Shown here: piece by piece, positions 9,662 through 21,437 of the stretch
Layout of the letters: each line of letters opens with the position of its first letter
Numbering within the stretch: position 1 is the first letter of the stretch
Program-made: the position numbers and the translations under genes
DNA from: Asterias amurensis
Taxonomy: Eukaryota; Echinodermata; Asteroidea; Forcipulatida; Asteriidae
Length of the DNA stretch: 64,000 nucleotides
NCBI RefSeq assembly: GCF_032118995.1
Contig: NC_092650.1
Location: forward strand, 2,232,001-2,296,000
Reading direction: 5' to 3'
Notes under the pieces: model-generated
What the model was told of the DNA's origin: nothing
Seen by the model: the letters and a program-made list of their open reading frames with translations, nothing else
Databases searched by the model: none

Positions 9662-12600
9662 TCACATCAGGTGGTTCTTATTTCCCATGTAAGGTCTCTC
9701 TACAATAGTTCTCATCACCTGATTCTGAAAGAAGAAAGTCTTAATTTTGCTGCCCAGATAGAAGAAGATGAGCAAGACGGATAGATACTGAACCCACGCA
9801 AACTTGAGTACCTGTAAGAAACCTGGGATGAATGTGTGCTTCGGTTAAGGAAATGTAATTACAAATTGTTATGAATGCACAAGGATATGGTCAATGATGG
9901 AGAACAAGTGATACTTAATAAATACCACACCAGGGATGAGAAATTTCACTTGGTGTATGCCATCATAAGCATAACATAACAAGCCTGTGAAAATTTGGGC
10001 TCAATTGGTCATCGAAGTTGCGACAAAATTCTGAGGAAAAAAACCCACCCTTTTTGGACGAATTTGTTTGCTTTCAGATAGGAATAAAAGACTTCTAGCT
10101 AGAAGTCTCCTATTATTTTAGTGAGCAATTACCTCTTTCTCAAAAACTACGTTACTTCAGAGGGAGTCGTTTCCCGCAATGTTTTATACTATCTACAGCT
10201 CTCCAATGCTCGTTACCAAGTGAGTTTTTAAGTTAATATCTGTTTTCAGTAATTACCAAACGTGTACCTTCCCGTCTGCCTGGTATCAGAAAATACTGTG
10301 CTTTTCTCCAAAGTAAATGAGTTCTTTTATCTACTTTTCTAACAATGAGGATGCTGGTTCCAAAAGCTCTTTATTTTCTCTGGTTCATTTAAATAGCTTT
10401 GTTTAATGGTTATTCCTTTAAAAGAAATTGTTTGTACTCTGTTTTCATGAAGTATGGAAATAAATATAAGTTTAAATGAATGAATGAATCTATAACTCTA
10501 GGGGTTACCAAAAGGTGGAAATGCTATTATTGCATTATACATCCTAAGATCGGGATCCCAGTTTCAGACCTATTTCTTAGTTTCCCCTGTAACCATAAAA
10601 AGTCCAGATTTCACCCGTGATGATATTCTGCAAAAACGCACACATATAAATCAACTATTTTTTTATAAAAGACATAAAATACACACTTGAAAAACCATGC
10701 AAGTAAAAAGGATATATAATGATCTCTTCAGGGTAGCGCACCGTTCCTTTGATCAGGAACGATTCAGATGAACTTGGACCCCTCTGCCAGACAGGATACT
10801 GACAGTCAAAATATGTACTCACTGATGGAAAAGGAAAATAACCAACTCGATGAAATATGAAAATATGAAAGTTCTCGGGGGGGGGGGAGATATTTAAGAG
10901 GGGGTCCATGAATGTTATCTAGAAATTTTAAGAAATTGTAAAACTAGAAAAGAAAACTAATGGTGACTTTTTGTTTATCTGTTCAAATCAAATGAAGCAT
11001 TTCCGTTTTAATGAGGAATTGAGAATTCCAAACAGAGAAATTAAAATTACCAAAAATGGAACTTTTAGTGTTTTTGTATTTTCAGGTTATGTAAAATCAA
11101 TAAAACAGTGCTCACCATTTCTTGAAATGTAGTTGCTGAATATTTTGGAGAGTTGGTAATCAGACGCAAAAATGCTATTACCGTCAATGACTGGAGTCTA
11201 TGAAAAGAAAAACAAAATTATCATATTTTTTCGAAGCTGAAATTTTGAAATTGACATCATTAAACCAACTACAACCTCATGGAAGAGTTTTTAAACATTT
11301 TCACAGATTGATGAAATTGCAGGATGTTAGTATTACTTTTGAACAATATTCTTGTTTGTGTGTCTGCAGGGAGAAGTTGTAAAGTTGTGTTGCAAATTTG
11401 CAATCATTTTGAATGTGCACAGTCATGCTTCATGTGGCCTGTTATTGATAATAATATTCTCAGATATATTTCAATTCAGTAGTAGGTAACCACTGGTCTT
11501 CCACGTGTCCCAGCGTGTACCAAGATACACTCAAAATTAAGCAGTAAAAAAGAACATAAACTGCTAAGTTTGTAATTAAAAAAAGCTTCAGAAAAAATAA
11601 AGCCAATAACTCTAGGAAATATTTAGTTTCGATATATGTAAACAAATAAGACATACATTATATCTTGTGTCGACTGCGCTGTGGGAAAGAGGCATCTTCA
11701 GTCTTAACCTCAACTCTCCATCCATTGTGACCTCTGACCCATGAAAAGGTGATGCATGCTCAACGTAAGCCATTGTCTCCATTTGCAGTTTGGAAAATCT
11801 CTGTCAACGTAAAAAACACCCAAAAAACATAACAATATATTCCACAGACATTGAAGACACTTACTGGACACCTTTGGTAATTGTCAAAGACCAGTCTTCT
11901 CACTTGGTGTATCTCAACATATGCATGAAATAACAAGCATGTGAACATTTGAGCTCAATTGGAAAAACAAAACAGCCTCAATTTACCCATAAATTATATC
12001 ATTTAAGGAACAAACATTTATGAGTTCAGGCCGGGTTATAGTCGGTCGCACGATGGTCGCGCGATGGAAATCTTGACGCGGCGATCATAAAAAGCACAGT
12101 GTATATGCCTCAGCGATGACTATAAACTTTGTTTTTTAAGATCACTCATCAAGATTTCCATCGCACAACCATCTCGCGATCGACTATAAGCTGGCCAGTA
12201 GTCTGTTTTGCCATGGAAGGGTCATACTCGTAACTGGTCGAAATAAATATTTAAATATTTTATAAAGAAAGTGATTACTCACATACAATCTGTAGTCAAA
12301 GATCAAGATGAGTTTCATCCCTAAGACTTCTTCTGTTGCTAAGACTGGTACCGAGACGGAGAAGTGAAGCATATCTGATTTACCGTCACGATTAGTATCT
12401 TCTTCTCTGGTCTATGTGGATTGAAAATAAAAGAGTTAATAAGGTTAAAGACACTGGACACTTTTGGATATTGTCAAAGACCAATATTCTCACTTGGTGT
12501 ATCTAAACATATGCATAAAATATTAAACCTGTGAAAATTTGAGCTTAGTTGGTAGACGAGGTTGCGAGAAAACAGTGGAAGAAAAAATGCCCTTGTCACA

Positions 12601-14694
12601 CAAGTTGTGTGCTTTTAGATGCTTGATTTTGAGAACTCAAAATCTAATTCTGAGTAGTGCTGGGCGAATAGTGAAATTTTGTTATTCGGATACCGCTGGC
12701 CAACTATCCGAAATTAACCGGATATTCGAATAGTTTTTTCACCGCTAGAGGGCGCTTTAAAAAAAAAAAAAAAAATGATTTTTTTTTTTTCGCTAGAGGG
12801 CGCTGTTCGTTTGTGAATGAGATCTCATGGGCGGATTGATATTAGTTTTAGACAGTGTCACTCGGTTCATTCATAAAAATGACCGGATCTAATTTAAAGA
12901 TGGGGATTTGCTTTTTTTTTTTGATCGTGATTGACTCTACGTGAAGGAAAACTTTTGTAATCTTTGAACAAATTACGTCAGAAATGTCATTGTTTTAACT
13001 CTTCATGGAGGTGAGCATAGTTTAATACTTAATTTATGCTGTTTTATGCTGTCTTAATAGAAGTTTCATAAGGATTCAGACAAATCATTCATATCAGTTG
13101 TCGCCCGACGTCCGGGGATATTCGGATATTAATGAATATCCGGTTACTCGGTTATAATTACAGAACTATCCGGTTTATAAATAGCTATTCGCGCCCTATG
13201 CGGATATCCGGTTAAGAAAAAAAAGGCATTCGCGGTTACGGATAGGAAAACCTATTCGCCATTAACCGGATATTCAAATAATTCGCCCAGGCCTAATTCT
13301 GAGGTCTCGAAATCAAATTCAAAAATTTGTTTCTCAAAAAACAATGCTACTTCAGAGGGAGCTGTTTTCTCACAATGTTTTATTCTAATTCTGTGTTCCT
13401 CACCAAATGATCTAAGTGTTTGAATACCCCTTCCCCCAAAAAATTGTTATTACTTAAAAAGGGGAATAAAAAAATGTAAAGAATAAAGATGAATGTATAA
13501 TGAATTAGACAGTTACCTTGACTAGGGGAATTCTTAGGTGTTGTTGTTGGAGTTGGTTAAAGTTCTGATAAGTGCTCCAAGCTAAGTACGAGGCAGAATC
13601 TTGGGTATCAATGAGAAGAAGCATCTCATGCTTAAACCGGACAGTAGGCTGCTCTCGGAAAAAGGCATCATTCAACCACAAACCTGCAGTGGTCAAAAAT
13701 GCATTCATAATCATACATTGTGGACTACATTAACTACTTAAAAATCGTGTTTGCTACTCAATATATTATCAGCAATGATAAGAAAGCAATGTAAGCGATT
13801 CTATTATAACTAGGTGGTGTAATCAAATGAAAAAGTTGCGGCAAAACAAATCTAGTTTACAAAAAGAAAAACCACCAAACATTAAGTATATATATTAAAT
13901 AAATACACTATAGCAATGAATTAATCGAGAGATGAATGTATATAATAGTATATACAATTACCTTAATTATACCTACATGTAATATGTATATAGAAGTATA
14001 ACATAAAATAAAAAAGAACATGACAAATTGCGTAGGGGTAGAGAACAATCAAAATAATGACTGCAGTGGTAGCGAGGTGCATCTATGTCTATGATATATT
14101 TCTACCTCCATGGAGTCATCATGGATGGACTCCATGCATGATGATGATGATGAGATTGTTGAGTTGAGTGAATGCAATTTCTATTATTGATTTGTTTGTT
14201 TTGTGCAATAAAATCATAATCATCACAAAATAGCAATAGACTATAGGATGTATGATGTAATGTTTGTTGTATTGAGAATGAGATTGAGAATGAGACAGAC
14301 TGGCCATTTATAATCCCTCCCTCTGTGCAGTGGGAGTTTGCATCCGTTTGCCGAGTTTCTTTGACGAGAAGATCATTAACACTCAGACAAGAGTCAGAGG
14401 ACAGACATGACAGTGAATCTCCATGACAGTGAGAGCAGACAATCAACAATACAACATACCATATCGTAACAGGTTAAGCACAAAACATGTACAAATTTAC
14501 AAACGGGACCTGTGCTTCACTTAAAAAAGTATTCAATTAAAACGCATTTTAATACCTTCACTCCAGAAGACTATCAGAAATGGCCCAACAAACGTCAAGA
14601 CAAATATTAAAATGACGAATAATGTTGGGGTCGTCCATAAACTGGCTTTATATCGCTGATAAATCGGATGAGCGTAAACTTCAAGGACCGCCAT
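9662..14694 (-). CDS. TMEM231: TMEM231, ciliary transition-zone membrane protein
   Basis: This is a component of the B9/MKS complex at the ciliary transition zone, which limits membrane-protein entry into cilia. Exons in coding order are 14556-14694, 13517-13683, 12283-12411, 11657-11800, 11116-11197, 10696-10821 and 9662-9822 (948 nt, 315 aa; human 316). The start [20 protein letters not shown] aligns with the human N terminus. Membrane spans lie at residues 22-44 and about 268-287 ([18 protein letters not shown]). Between them are [39 protein letters not shown] and [20 protein letters not shown], all recognisable in human TMEM231. The protein ends [20 protein letters not shown]. The exon 6 donor is a weak CATG|GTTTTT, chosen because its phase fits; a donor 12 bp further on would add four residues. 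TTAA elements lie in three introns. Confidence 0.93.
9943..10268 (+). mobile_element. TTAA-family element (390 bp family), 5' truncated
   Basis: It matches the family from CACTTGGTGTATG through GAGGGAGTCGTTTC and ATGTTTTATACTATC to the end block GTAATTACCAAACGTGTACC. It lacks the first 45 bp or so and lies in the last intron of TMEM231. Confidence 0.7.
11852..11962 (+). mobile_element. TTAA-family element, 5' fragment
   Basis: Only the first 110 bp of the family are present (GGACACCTTTGGTAATTGTC, then AGTCTTCTCACTTGGTGTAT). It lies in TMEM231 intron 3. Confidence 0.65.
12029..12196. mobile_element. Palindromic element, GGCCGGGTTATAGTCGGTCG ends
   Basis: The left end GGCCGGGTTATAGTCGGTCG and right end CGATCGACTATAAGCTGGCC are inverted copies. 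Internal arms GATGGAAATCTTGA and TCAAGATTTCCATC continue the hairpin. Confidence 0.7.
12445..13407 (+). mobile_element. TTAA-family element split by a hAT-like insertion
   Basis: The family start TTAAAGACACTGGACAC is at 12445. The element runs to the AATTCTGAG palindrome centre, is interrupted by 12655-13295, and resumes with GAGGTCTCGAAATCAAATTC to about 13407. The 3' end is missing. Confidence 0.75.
12655..13295. mobile_element. hAT-like non-autonomous element, 641 bp, with 8 bp target duplication
   Basis: The ends are TAGTGCTGGGCGAAT and ATTCGCCCAGGCCTA (13 of 15 positions inverted-complementary). The 8 bp ATTCTGAG flanks both sides at 12647-12654 and 13296-13303, as expected for hAT-superfamily insertion. 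Subterminal regions carry many ATTCGGATA, CCGGATATTC and CCGGTTA words, also typical of hAT elements. The interior has two copies of GCTAGAGGGCGCT flanking A and T runs. There is no transposase frame. Confidence 0.85.
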
Positions 14695-15676
14695 TTTTTC
14701 GATTTTTCTCTCTAAAAACTATTTAGGCTCGTTCAATTCAAAGTAAAACGTTTTTAGATATTATTAAAAAGAAACAATGTATGAAATATCTGTATAAATC
14801 TCTGATTTTATGAAAACTTACGAAAATGTATGTAGTAAAGGAAGATATCAATGCAAAATTATGGATTTTATTTTACAGAAAAACGAAAAAAATCGTGAAA
14901 AAAACGAAATGTACGGAAAGCCACATGCAGCTTTAATGAGATCATTAATAAAATACCACGATCAATGACCATCTTCAACTTAGTCGAGGGTCACGGGAAA
15001 AGAAGCCAGCTTGTGTAATACTTTGTTTAATTTTTTGGGCGGATAGATTTTTGGGACAAAATGAGGTGTAAATTAGATTGGAGGCAATTGTGTGACTTTC
15101 AAGCGAAATTGTACGCAATATGCTTTTTGTCTCCAGCGCTTTTTGTTACAAATAATGCGTTATGATGATGCAAAATGCGATGGGCCAATTAAATGTTTGC
15201 CACAGAACAATCTGTTTGCAACTATTCCAACTAATGAAATTACTGACGACAAAATGGGTAAACATTGTTTGTGAAATGCTTTTGAATGTCCTGAGATTGC
15301 CCAGCATTGGTTTTATTTTTCGGCTGCCGGGCACCACCAAAGAAGTCACAAGATTTGACCTAAAATCAGCCACTAACTATTACATGAGTATTACGAGCAT
15401 GCACAAATGTTGCACCAATTCGCCACAACAGACCTTTCCCATGAAATATGAAATAATGGCAGCGTGACGCAGACGCGATTGCGTGTCTGCTTAGTGCACA
15501 ACTCTATGGCGTTTGCCAACCAATGATTGTAGTTAGTAGCATATTTCATGGAAGGGTACCATTTCGAGCATGTCCACCCAGGAATTCTTCAGAGGGGTAC
15601 ATTTAACAATGGAACAATGCTACCATATAAGGTTTTCTTTGTTTTGGTAAACCCACAGAGAATTTCCTCTGAAAAT

Positions 15677-15754
<78 letters not shown>

Positions 15755-16200
15755 GAACAACAAGGACCCCCCTCCCAACATCCTTACAAAATATCATAAA
15801 CAATAGAGTGGTGCAGTGGAATGTTTACAGTTTAAGTGGCGCTCCATACACAATATCCACAAATCACTGGTCCCTGTCAAAGACCACGATAAGAGATAAG
15901 AGAAAGATTTGGGACCAGTCAACAACAGCTGAACAACATTTGCCATTACGCAGTAGCTATTTATATCACAAAATCAAAACAACAAAACATCATTAAAAAA
16001 AAACCAGAGACGTATAAAGCTAGACGACCATGGACTGCCAGCGGAAGTAGGATTGTTTGTCATGTGACACCATAAAATTGTGTAAAATAAGTGTGAACGA
16101 ATTTGACTGACAATTGAAGGGATTGCAAACGAGGTTTTATAGAACATTCAAAGTCAGAAATACTGCGTTTACAATTGACATTTGACAACAGAAAGAAACC
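14695..16200. promoter_or_regulatory. Divergent promoter region of TMEM231 and GABARAPL2
   Basis: This is the 1.5 kb between the start codons of two head-to-head genes. It contains AT-rich DNA, an (AAT) microsatellite at 15678-15754 and no recognisable exon. Promoter elements cannot be pinned down by eye. The function is inferred from position. Confidence 0.45.
15678..15754. repeat. (AAT)n microsatellite, about 25 units
   Basis: An uninterrupted run of AAT triplets. A similar, less pure run is at 47718-47797 upstream of the FAAH-like exon 2. Confidence 0.98.
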
Positions 16201-18652
16201 ATGAAGTGGCAATTTAAGGAGGAAACGCCGGAAGGTGAGGATTCGAGTCGGGGAACAGACCGTGTATATTATACGACTACAATTGTAATTTGCTGTGTTC
16301 ACAGACTAGAGTTGTGATTACTTTTATTTCAAAACAAATATAATTCACTTGGAATCAAACAACTTGACTTGCATTGCTTTATAACACAGCGGTTCGTATG
16401 ATTTTATGAACATGGAGGAAGAAATACAATAAAAACAGACAAACTGAAATCACGCTTAAATTAAAGTTAATCTATTTAAATTATATTTATTAATAAAATT
16501 AATAAATAAAAAATAATACTACAATAGTACCACAAAAAATAGAGGGTGCCGTTATCAAGGTTATCATATATGGTGTTCAGACAACTTGTCCTTCAGACAA
16601 CTCAACCATTCGGACAACTCAACAGTTGAGACAGCTCAACCGTTTGGACAACTCGACGAACATTTTTCTTCAACTGCAGACAACTGGACTTTGGACCAAG
16701 ACAAGTCAACGGATGGCCGGCCGTGACGGGGGCCTCAGCATGGAGCGCACGCAGGGCTGGGAAGAGGGGGGGGGGGTTAGGGTAGGTTTCAGGCCAAGTC
16801 ACACTGCAGCGATAACGTAAAAGATAAAGATAACGATGCAAAGAGAACGCGTTCTATTGGTTGAATTGCTCAACAGTCTACGCAGAATACGCCCACACTT
16901 ATTCAACCAATCGAGGGTTTGCATTGTTAATGTTATCACTTTTAGTCTCGTTATCAAGGCCTGTGTGACCGGGCCTTTAGGGTTAGGCTTAGGGTTAGGG
17001 TTGGTGTTAGGGCTAGGATTTACAGGAAATTTGTGTAAACATGTCAGTAACAGAGGTCGACCGTTCAACTGTCGACTTGTTTTGGCCATTTGTAAGTTGT
17101 CTCTTTTTGCAAAATATTTTTCAAAAGCTTCTTAATTTGTATTTTTCATCATTTTTAATACACAGAGCAACGATTAGCAGAATCGTCCAAGATTCGTTCA
17201 AAGTATTCAGACCGGATTCCAGTGATTGTACAGAAGGCTGCGAGGTCACAGATACCGGAAATAGACAAGAGAAAATTCCTTGTGCCAGCGGATATAACTG
17301 TGGCTCAGTTTATGTGGATCATACGTAAAAGAATTCAACTACCACCAGAGAAGGCTGTGTTTCTTTTCGTTGGGAAAGTTCTGCCACAGACAAGGTGAGT
17401 CATTATACACTCACTCACTCACTAACTCACTCCCCCACTCACTAACTCACTCACTCACTGAGTCGACCCGAGTTGTCACATTGCCGCATGTTTGAGTCAG
17501 GCTTGATGTCTGACACGCCACACAACTCTATCCTGCATACAGCTGATAAGCTCCTCCTTGTTGTTTACTCATGCATCCTCGATCAGGGTCAGCATGGTCT
17601 TGGTGGGTCTTCCGGAACCGTGCCTGCTGTGGGTGGGCTCCCACACGATGACTTTATTGGCTGGTAGCTCTGGGCGCCATAGGCAGTGACCAGCAAGAAC
17701 ATTTATAATGCACACAATCCGTAAAAAACGATCATGGTGCTCATCAGATGATTTACCAATTGAAAAAAACCCAGAAAAGCATATACAAATGATTCTGGCC
17801 GTAAGCGCTTTGCATGAGATGTGTTTTTAGCCTGTGTTTAAATGTCTCAAATTATGAAGAAGTCTGAATGTGTATGGGGAAGTGAGTTCCATCACTTGGG
17901 GAGCTGCGACAGAGAAAGCTACGTCCCCCTAGTACCTAGTTGATTAGGGCTCAACCAAGAGGAATTTGCAAATGATAATCCTCACTGTCTCCCCCTCCCT
18001 TTAAATTTTTAAGAACCATCAGGGGTGGATTTCACAAAGAGTTAAGACTAGTCTTATATCTCAAGTTAGGTCGAGTCACCAGTTAGGACGAGTTACTGGT
18101 CCTATTTTAGGACTAGTCGAAATCGAGCCCTGGTATCAGAGGAAAAGGAACCTACCACAAATGTAAACTTTTTATCTCCACTTCCCTTTAACTTTCCAAG
18201 AACCCGCAGGGGTGGATTTCACAAAGAGTTAAGACTAGTCTTATCTCGAGTTAGGATGAGTAGTTAGGACGAGTAATCTTAGAACTAGCCTCAAGGTTTT
18301 ATTATCTCCTAGGACTAGCCCTAAGTTAGGACTAGTCCCATCTCTTTGTGAAATCGACCCCTCGTATAATAGGAAAAGGAACCTACCACAAGTGTAACAT
18401 TCTTCATTGTCTTCTCTACAAAAAGTTAGTGTGATGTTTCCAATGCTTTGCTGACTATATAATCTGGATTCAGTAAGAAGGTAGGCCTCTACAAAGAAGA
18501 TTTGTTGTCATTTTGTTTGCTAATTTTGTTCTTTTTTTTCTCATTTCAATTAATACAGTGCAACTATGAGTCAAATCTACGAGTTACACAAAGACGTTGA
18601 CGGTTTCCTGTATGTTTCTTACAGCGGAGAGAACACATTCGGCTCATCATGA
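16201..18652 (+). CDS. GABARAPL2: GABARAPL2 / GATE-16, ATG8-family autophagy protein
   Basis: This is a ubiquitin-like protein conjugated to phosphatidylethanolamine on autophagosomes and also active in Golgi traffic. Exons are 16201-16234, 17166-17394 and 18559-18652 (357 nt, 118 aa; human 117). It starts [20 protein letters not shown], giving the two N-terminal helices. It then has [51 protein letters not shown] and [15 protein letters not shown], closest to GATE-16 (human ends [12 protein letters not shown]). The conserved Gly116 is followed by Ser-Ser, so ATG4 would need to remove two residues before lipidation. The MKW start and the GENTFG end favour GABARAPL2 over GABARAP or LC3. The 8 kb after exon 1 contain several repeats and a LINE fragment. 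Confidence 0.96.
16791..16977. mobile_element. Palindromic element, GGCCCGGTCACACAGG family
   Basis: The left end AGGCCAAGTCACACTGCAGC and right end GGCCTGTGTGACCGGGCCTT are inverted, with interior AACCAATAGA/TTCAACCAATC arms. A better-preserved copy lies at 54629-54788. It is in GABARAPL2 intron 1. Confidence 0.7.
16976..17021 (+). repeat. Short interstitial TTAGGG-like repeat
   Basis: Five to six degenerate units of TTAGGG/TTAGGC directly abut the end of the palindromic element at 16977. Another GGGTTAGGG block is at 16775-16784, just before its start. Confidence 0.7.
17407..17460. repeat. (CACT)n microsatellite
   Basis: About twelve units of ACTC/CACT with a CCCCC interruption, in GABARAPL2 intron 2 directly after the exon 2 donor. 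Confidence 0.9.
17505..17700 (-). mobile_element. LINE fragment, end of reverse-transcriptase ORF
   Basis: On the minus strand a frame reads [18 protein letters not shown], then (after an in-frame stop) [16 protein letters not shown]. This is the typical C-terminal block of non-LTR retrotransposon polymerases (EPTHG.R..GRP, then the D-R-x-x-W-R motif). It is about 200 bp long, 5' truncated and decayed. It lies in GABARAPL2 intron 2. Confidence 0.6.
17803..17960 (+). repeat. Dispersed repeat, GTGAGTTCCATCACTTGGGG block
   Basis: The block GTGTTTTTAGCCTGTGTTTA ... AGTGAGTTCCATCACTTGGG ... GACAGAGAAAGC resembles the segment at 37897-38110 (GGTGTGTCTTAAGTTGATGC ... AGGGAGTGAGTTTCAGAGCC). It is probably the 3' part of a SINE or LINE. 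Confidence 0.45.
18022..18361. mobile_element. Two palindromic elements, GGGGTGGATTTCACAAAG family
   Basis: 18022-18130 and 18209-18361 each start GGGGTGGATTTCACAAAGAG and end with its inverted copy (TTTGTGAAATCGACCCC in the second). Interiors are alternating TTAGGACTAGTC/GACTAGTCCTAA words. The largest copy is at 24406-24578, with pieces at 29032-29066 and 29290-29380. Confidence 0.75.
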
Positions 18653-19894
18653 AGTCCATCATAGCCGCCGAACATTCCTTGGAAATGTAAATAAGTAAAT
18701 AAGATTTAGTAAAAAAAAAAGCTTGATTTGTATAATCATCCAAAAACTATTTTGAACAAAACATTATAACGTGTGGTTGATGTTCATTATGTAATTATTT
18801 ATTTTGTTATGCAGAGAAAATGATATCCATGTCTCTTGACTGGCAGTTGAGAATTAAGGAATAAGGATGAAAACGATATACCTTCAAGACATCATGTAGA
18901 AACATTATTAGTCCCCTACCTCATTGTGTGTAATCAGTCAGTATAGAGTGCCGGCATGTTCGTCCGGAGGTCATTAGTTCGAATCCCACTCTAGTCAATT
19001 CTTTGTTCAACCCCAAAAATCAGAGCAATTGTTTCCACGCTGGAAAAATAATCTGTGTTTGAATACACACTCTGAGAGACCTTACTGTCGATAACATTTC
19101 TCAGATTTAAATTTGTTAGGATAAAAACTGATAATTATGTTAATTTTTCCATAACCATGTTTACTTCAAATTGAAATATTCTCAAAATCCTTTATTCTAT
19201 TGAAAGCTGCTGTACTTCTAGCCAAGGAAGTTTTTGTAGCAATTAATTTAAAGAGCGACTACTAAATGTATACCTTTCCTTTAAAGCTAGCTATCAAAGC
19301 TTTTAAACGGTTCCTGCACTGGTATACTGGTTGTCTATGTTAACGTATTGGATCAACTCATACTCTACCCAACTTGTACTCCAACCAATTAGCAACATCA
19401 TGTTTACTACCCTAGCAGAGATTTCTCAAAGGCTAAGCGAAAGAAGGGGAAACTTGTTTAACAATACATTTTAGGTGACCTAAAATGTAATGTTAAACAA
19501 GTTTTCCATGGTAAACATTCGCTCGGCCCCAGTGGCTAGTCTATCCAGGACCGCTGGGATGGGCTAATCGCTTGCACAGATTCTTGTTCAGGAAGTACGT
19601 CATGTATGCAGTGCATAGAAATGTGGTGCAATGTGAGTGTGATGCATGATGGGACTGCGCATTATTCAACCAATGACAGTGCATGGTACGTTTGCCCATC
19701 CCAGTGCCTTTGGTTAAAGCAAGGCGATGGGGACGAGCGAATGGTAAACATTGCGTTGTTATGGTGTGTTCTTGTGCGGCAAATAACCTCAACAAGTACA
19801 AGTTGGTCGGAGTACAAGTTGGCATGACATTTTTTGAAATCTTTCTCTGATGTCAGATTGTTTTGCCCCTTTGGAAAATGAGAACAAAATGTGA

Positions 19895-20197
19895 TTAAAG
19901 GCATTTGACACCTTTGGTAATTGTCAAAGACACGTTTTCTCACTTGGTGTATCCCAACATATGCATAAAATAACAAACCTGTGAAAATTTGGACTCAGAT
20001 GGTCATCGAAGTTGCAAGAGAATAATGAAAGGAAAAAAACACCATTTTTGCACAACTTTGTGTGTTTTAGATGCCTGAGAAAGGCATCAGGCTTGAAGTC
20101 TTTTAATATTTGTGTGACAGCTCTCCATTGCTCGTTTACAAGTAAGTTTTTTTGCTAACAATTATTTTGAGTAATTATCAATAGTGTCCAGTTGCTT
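19895..20197 (+). mobile_element. TTAA-family element with internal deletion
   Basis: It starts TTAAAGGCATTTGACACC, contains TGTGAAAATTTGGACTCAGA, and ends GTAATTATCAATAGTGTCCA. It lacks the central palindromic part and the final TTAA. Confidence 0.7.
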
Positions 20198-20969
20198 GAA
20201 GAACATAGTGTTCTTCAACTCAAGATTTCCCAATCATCTCAAACATGCAAAGTCTGAAATTTTCACTACTAAGTAGTTGAGTAATAGTCAAAGATGATAA
20301 CATTGTTTTTGAACTTTTATACTTGAAATATGTCAGTACTCGCCAAACGAAAAAAAGGAAAAATTTTACAACAAAAGTTTTGTTGTTTCTGTTGTTGACA
20401 CTTTTAGAGAGGCTGCTTAAAATGCATATTTATTAGAGAATTTGTTGGTTTATATTAAAATTAAATTTTTTGTTTTTATTGTTTTAATTTCTTTATAAGA
20501 GAAAGTTATATTCCATTACAGACCTTCAGTAATTTTTTGCCATTGTATATTTTGCAGTATGTTGCCCTTAAAAGAATCCCACAAACTTGTATATGGTTTT
20601 CTTTTTTTAATGAAAGTAACTTTCTGAATAATAATGCAATATTCTTTTGAAATCAACCGTTAAAGAAGAGTCAGTTTTGTAAGATTTAAAATAAAAGTCA
20701 ATTTTGTGATGCTAATGGTAATCTATTAAATAAATCTCGGCTTATCGTTAGATCTTGTCTTCTTGTTCGTTTGTGTTACTGAGTTTCGATTAGGACATGA
20801 CTATTTTGGCTGACCTGAGAATCCTCTTACGTTAAATACAAAGTGACTGCAGACTGTCATGGTGCCTAATACTGAATACAAAATGAAACTGAAATAAAAT
20901 GATTGCCAATTAATGATCAATTATAAACATATAGCACCATTTTGATAATAATTTACAACAAATAAAAAA

Positions 20970-21437
20970 GTATCATATAGCGAACGTGTCTACCTTCAAG
21001 ATACTCAAGGTGCTTAGTAGGCCTACATGATACAGAAAGAAGTTATTGAAGCTCTGAATTCTGAAACCCAATTATGTTGCACACCTTATAAGGGTTTACA
21101 ACTTAAAGGTGATGTGGCGCATTCAGCTGCCACTCCAAGGCAAACTCTCTAAAAGCACTATTTGAAGAGGGGCAACTCTTTCTCGAGTGGTCTTCCACTC
21201 TTTTAGATTAAAGTGTACATCTTTTAGAGTGATTTTTCACTCTGTCCTTGAGTGAAACCCCTCTGAAAGGTTGAAATAACCTCCACTCTTTTTGAAGAGC
21301 CATAATATGAGGGACAACTCAAAATGTAAAAAGTGGTGTTTTTCACTCTTATACATTTAGAGAGAAGGAACACCGCGGGGAGAACCTCTTCTCTTTTCGA
21401 TGGGAACCCCTTTTCTTTTCGATAAGTGCACAATTCA
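20970..21437 (-). repeat. SINE copy with internal insertion
   Basis: The outer parts (CATATAGCGAACGTGTCTAC, TACTCAAGGTGCTTAG; then CTTTTCGATAAGTGCAC) match the SINE at 25028-25425. The middle, 21130-21360, is unrelated and repeats the words CTCTTTTAGA and AGTGTACATC. Confidence 0.5.

Noticed and set aside
15548-15803. Open frames with long Ile or Leu runs on both strands
   Set aside because: They are translations of the (AAT)n microsatellite.
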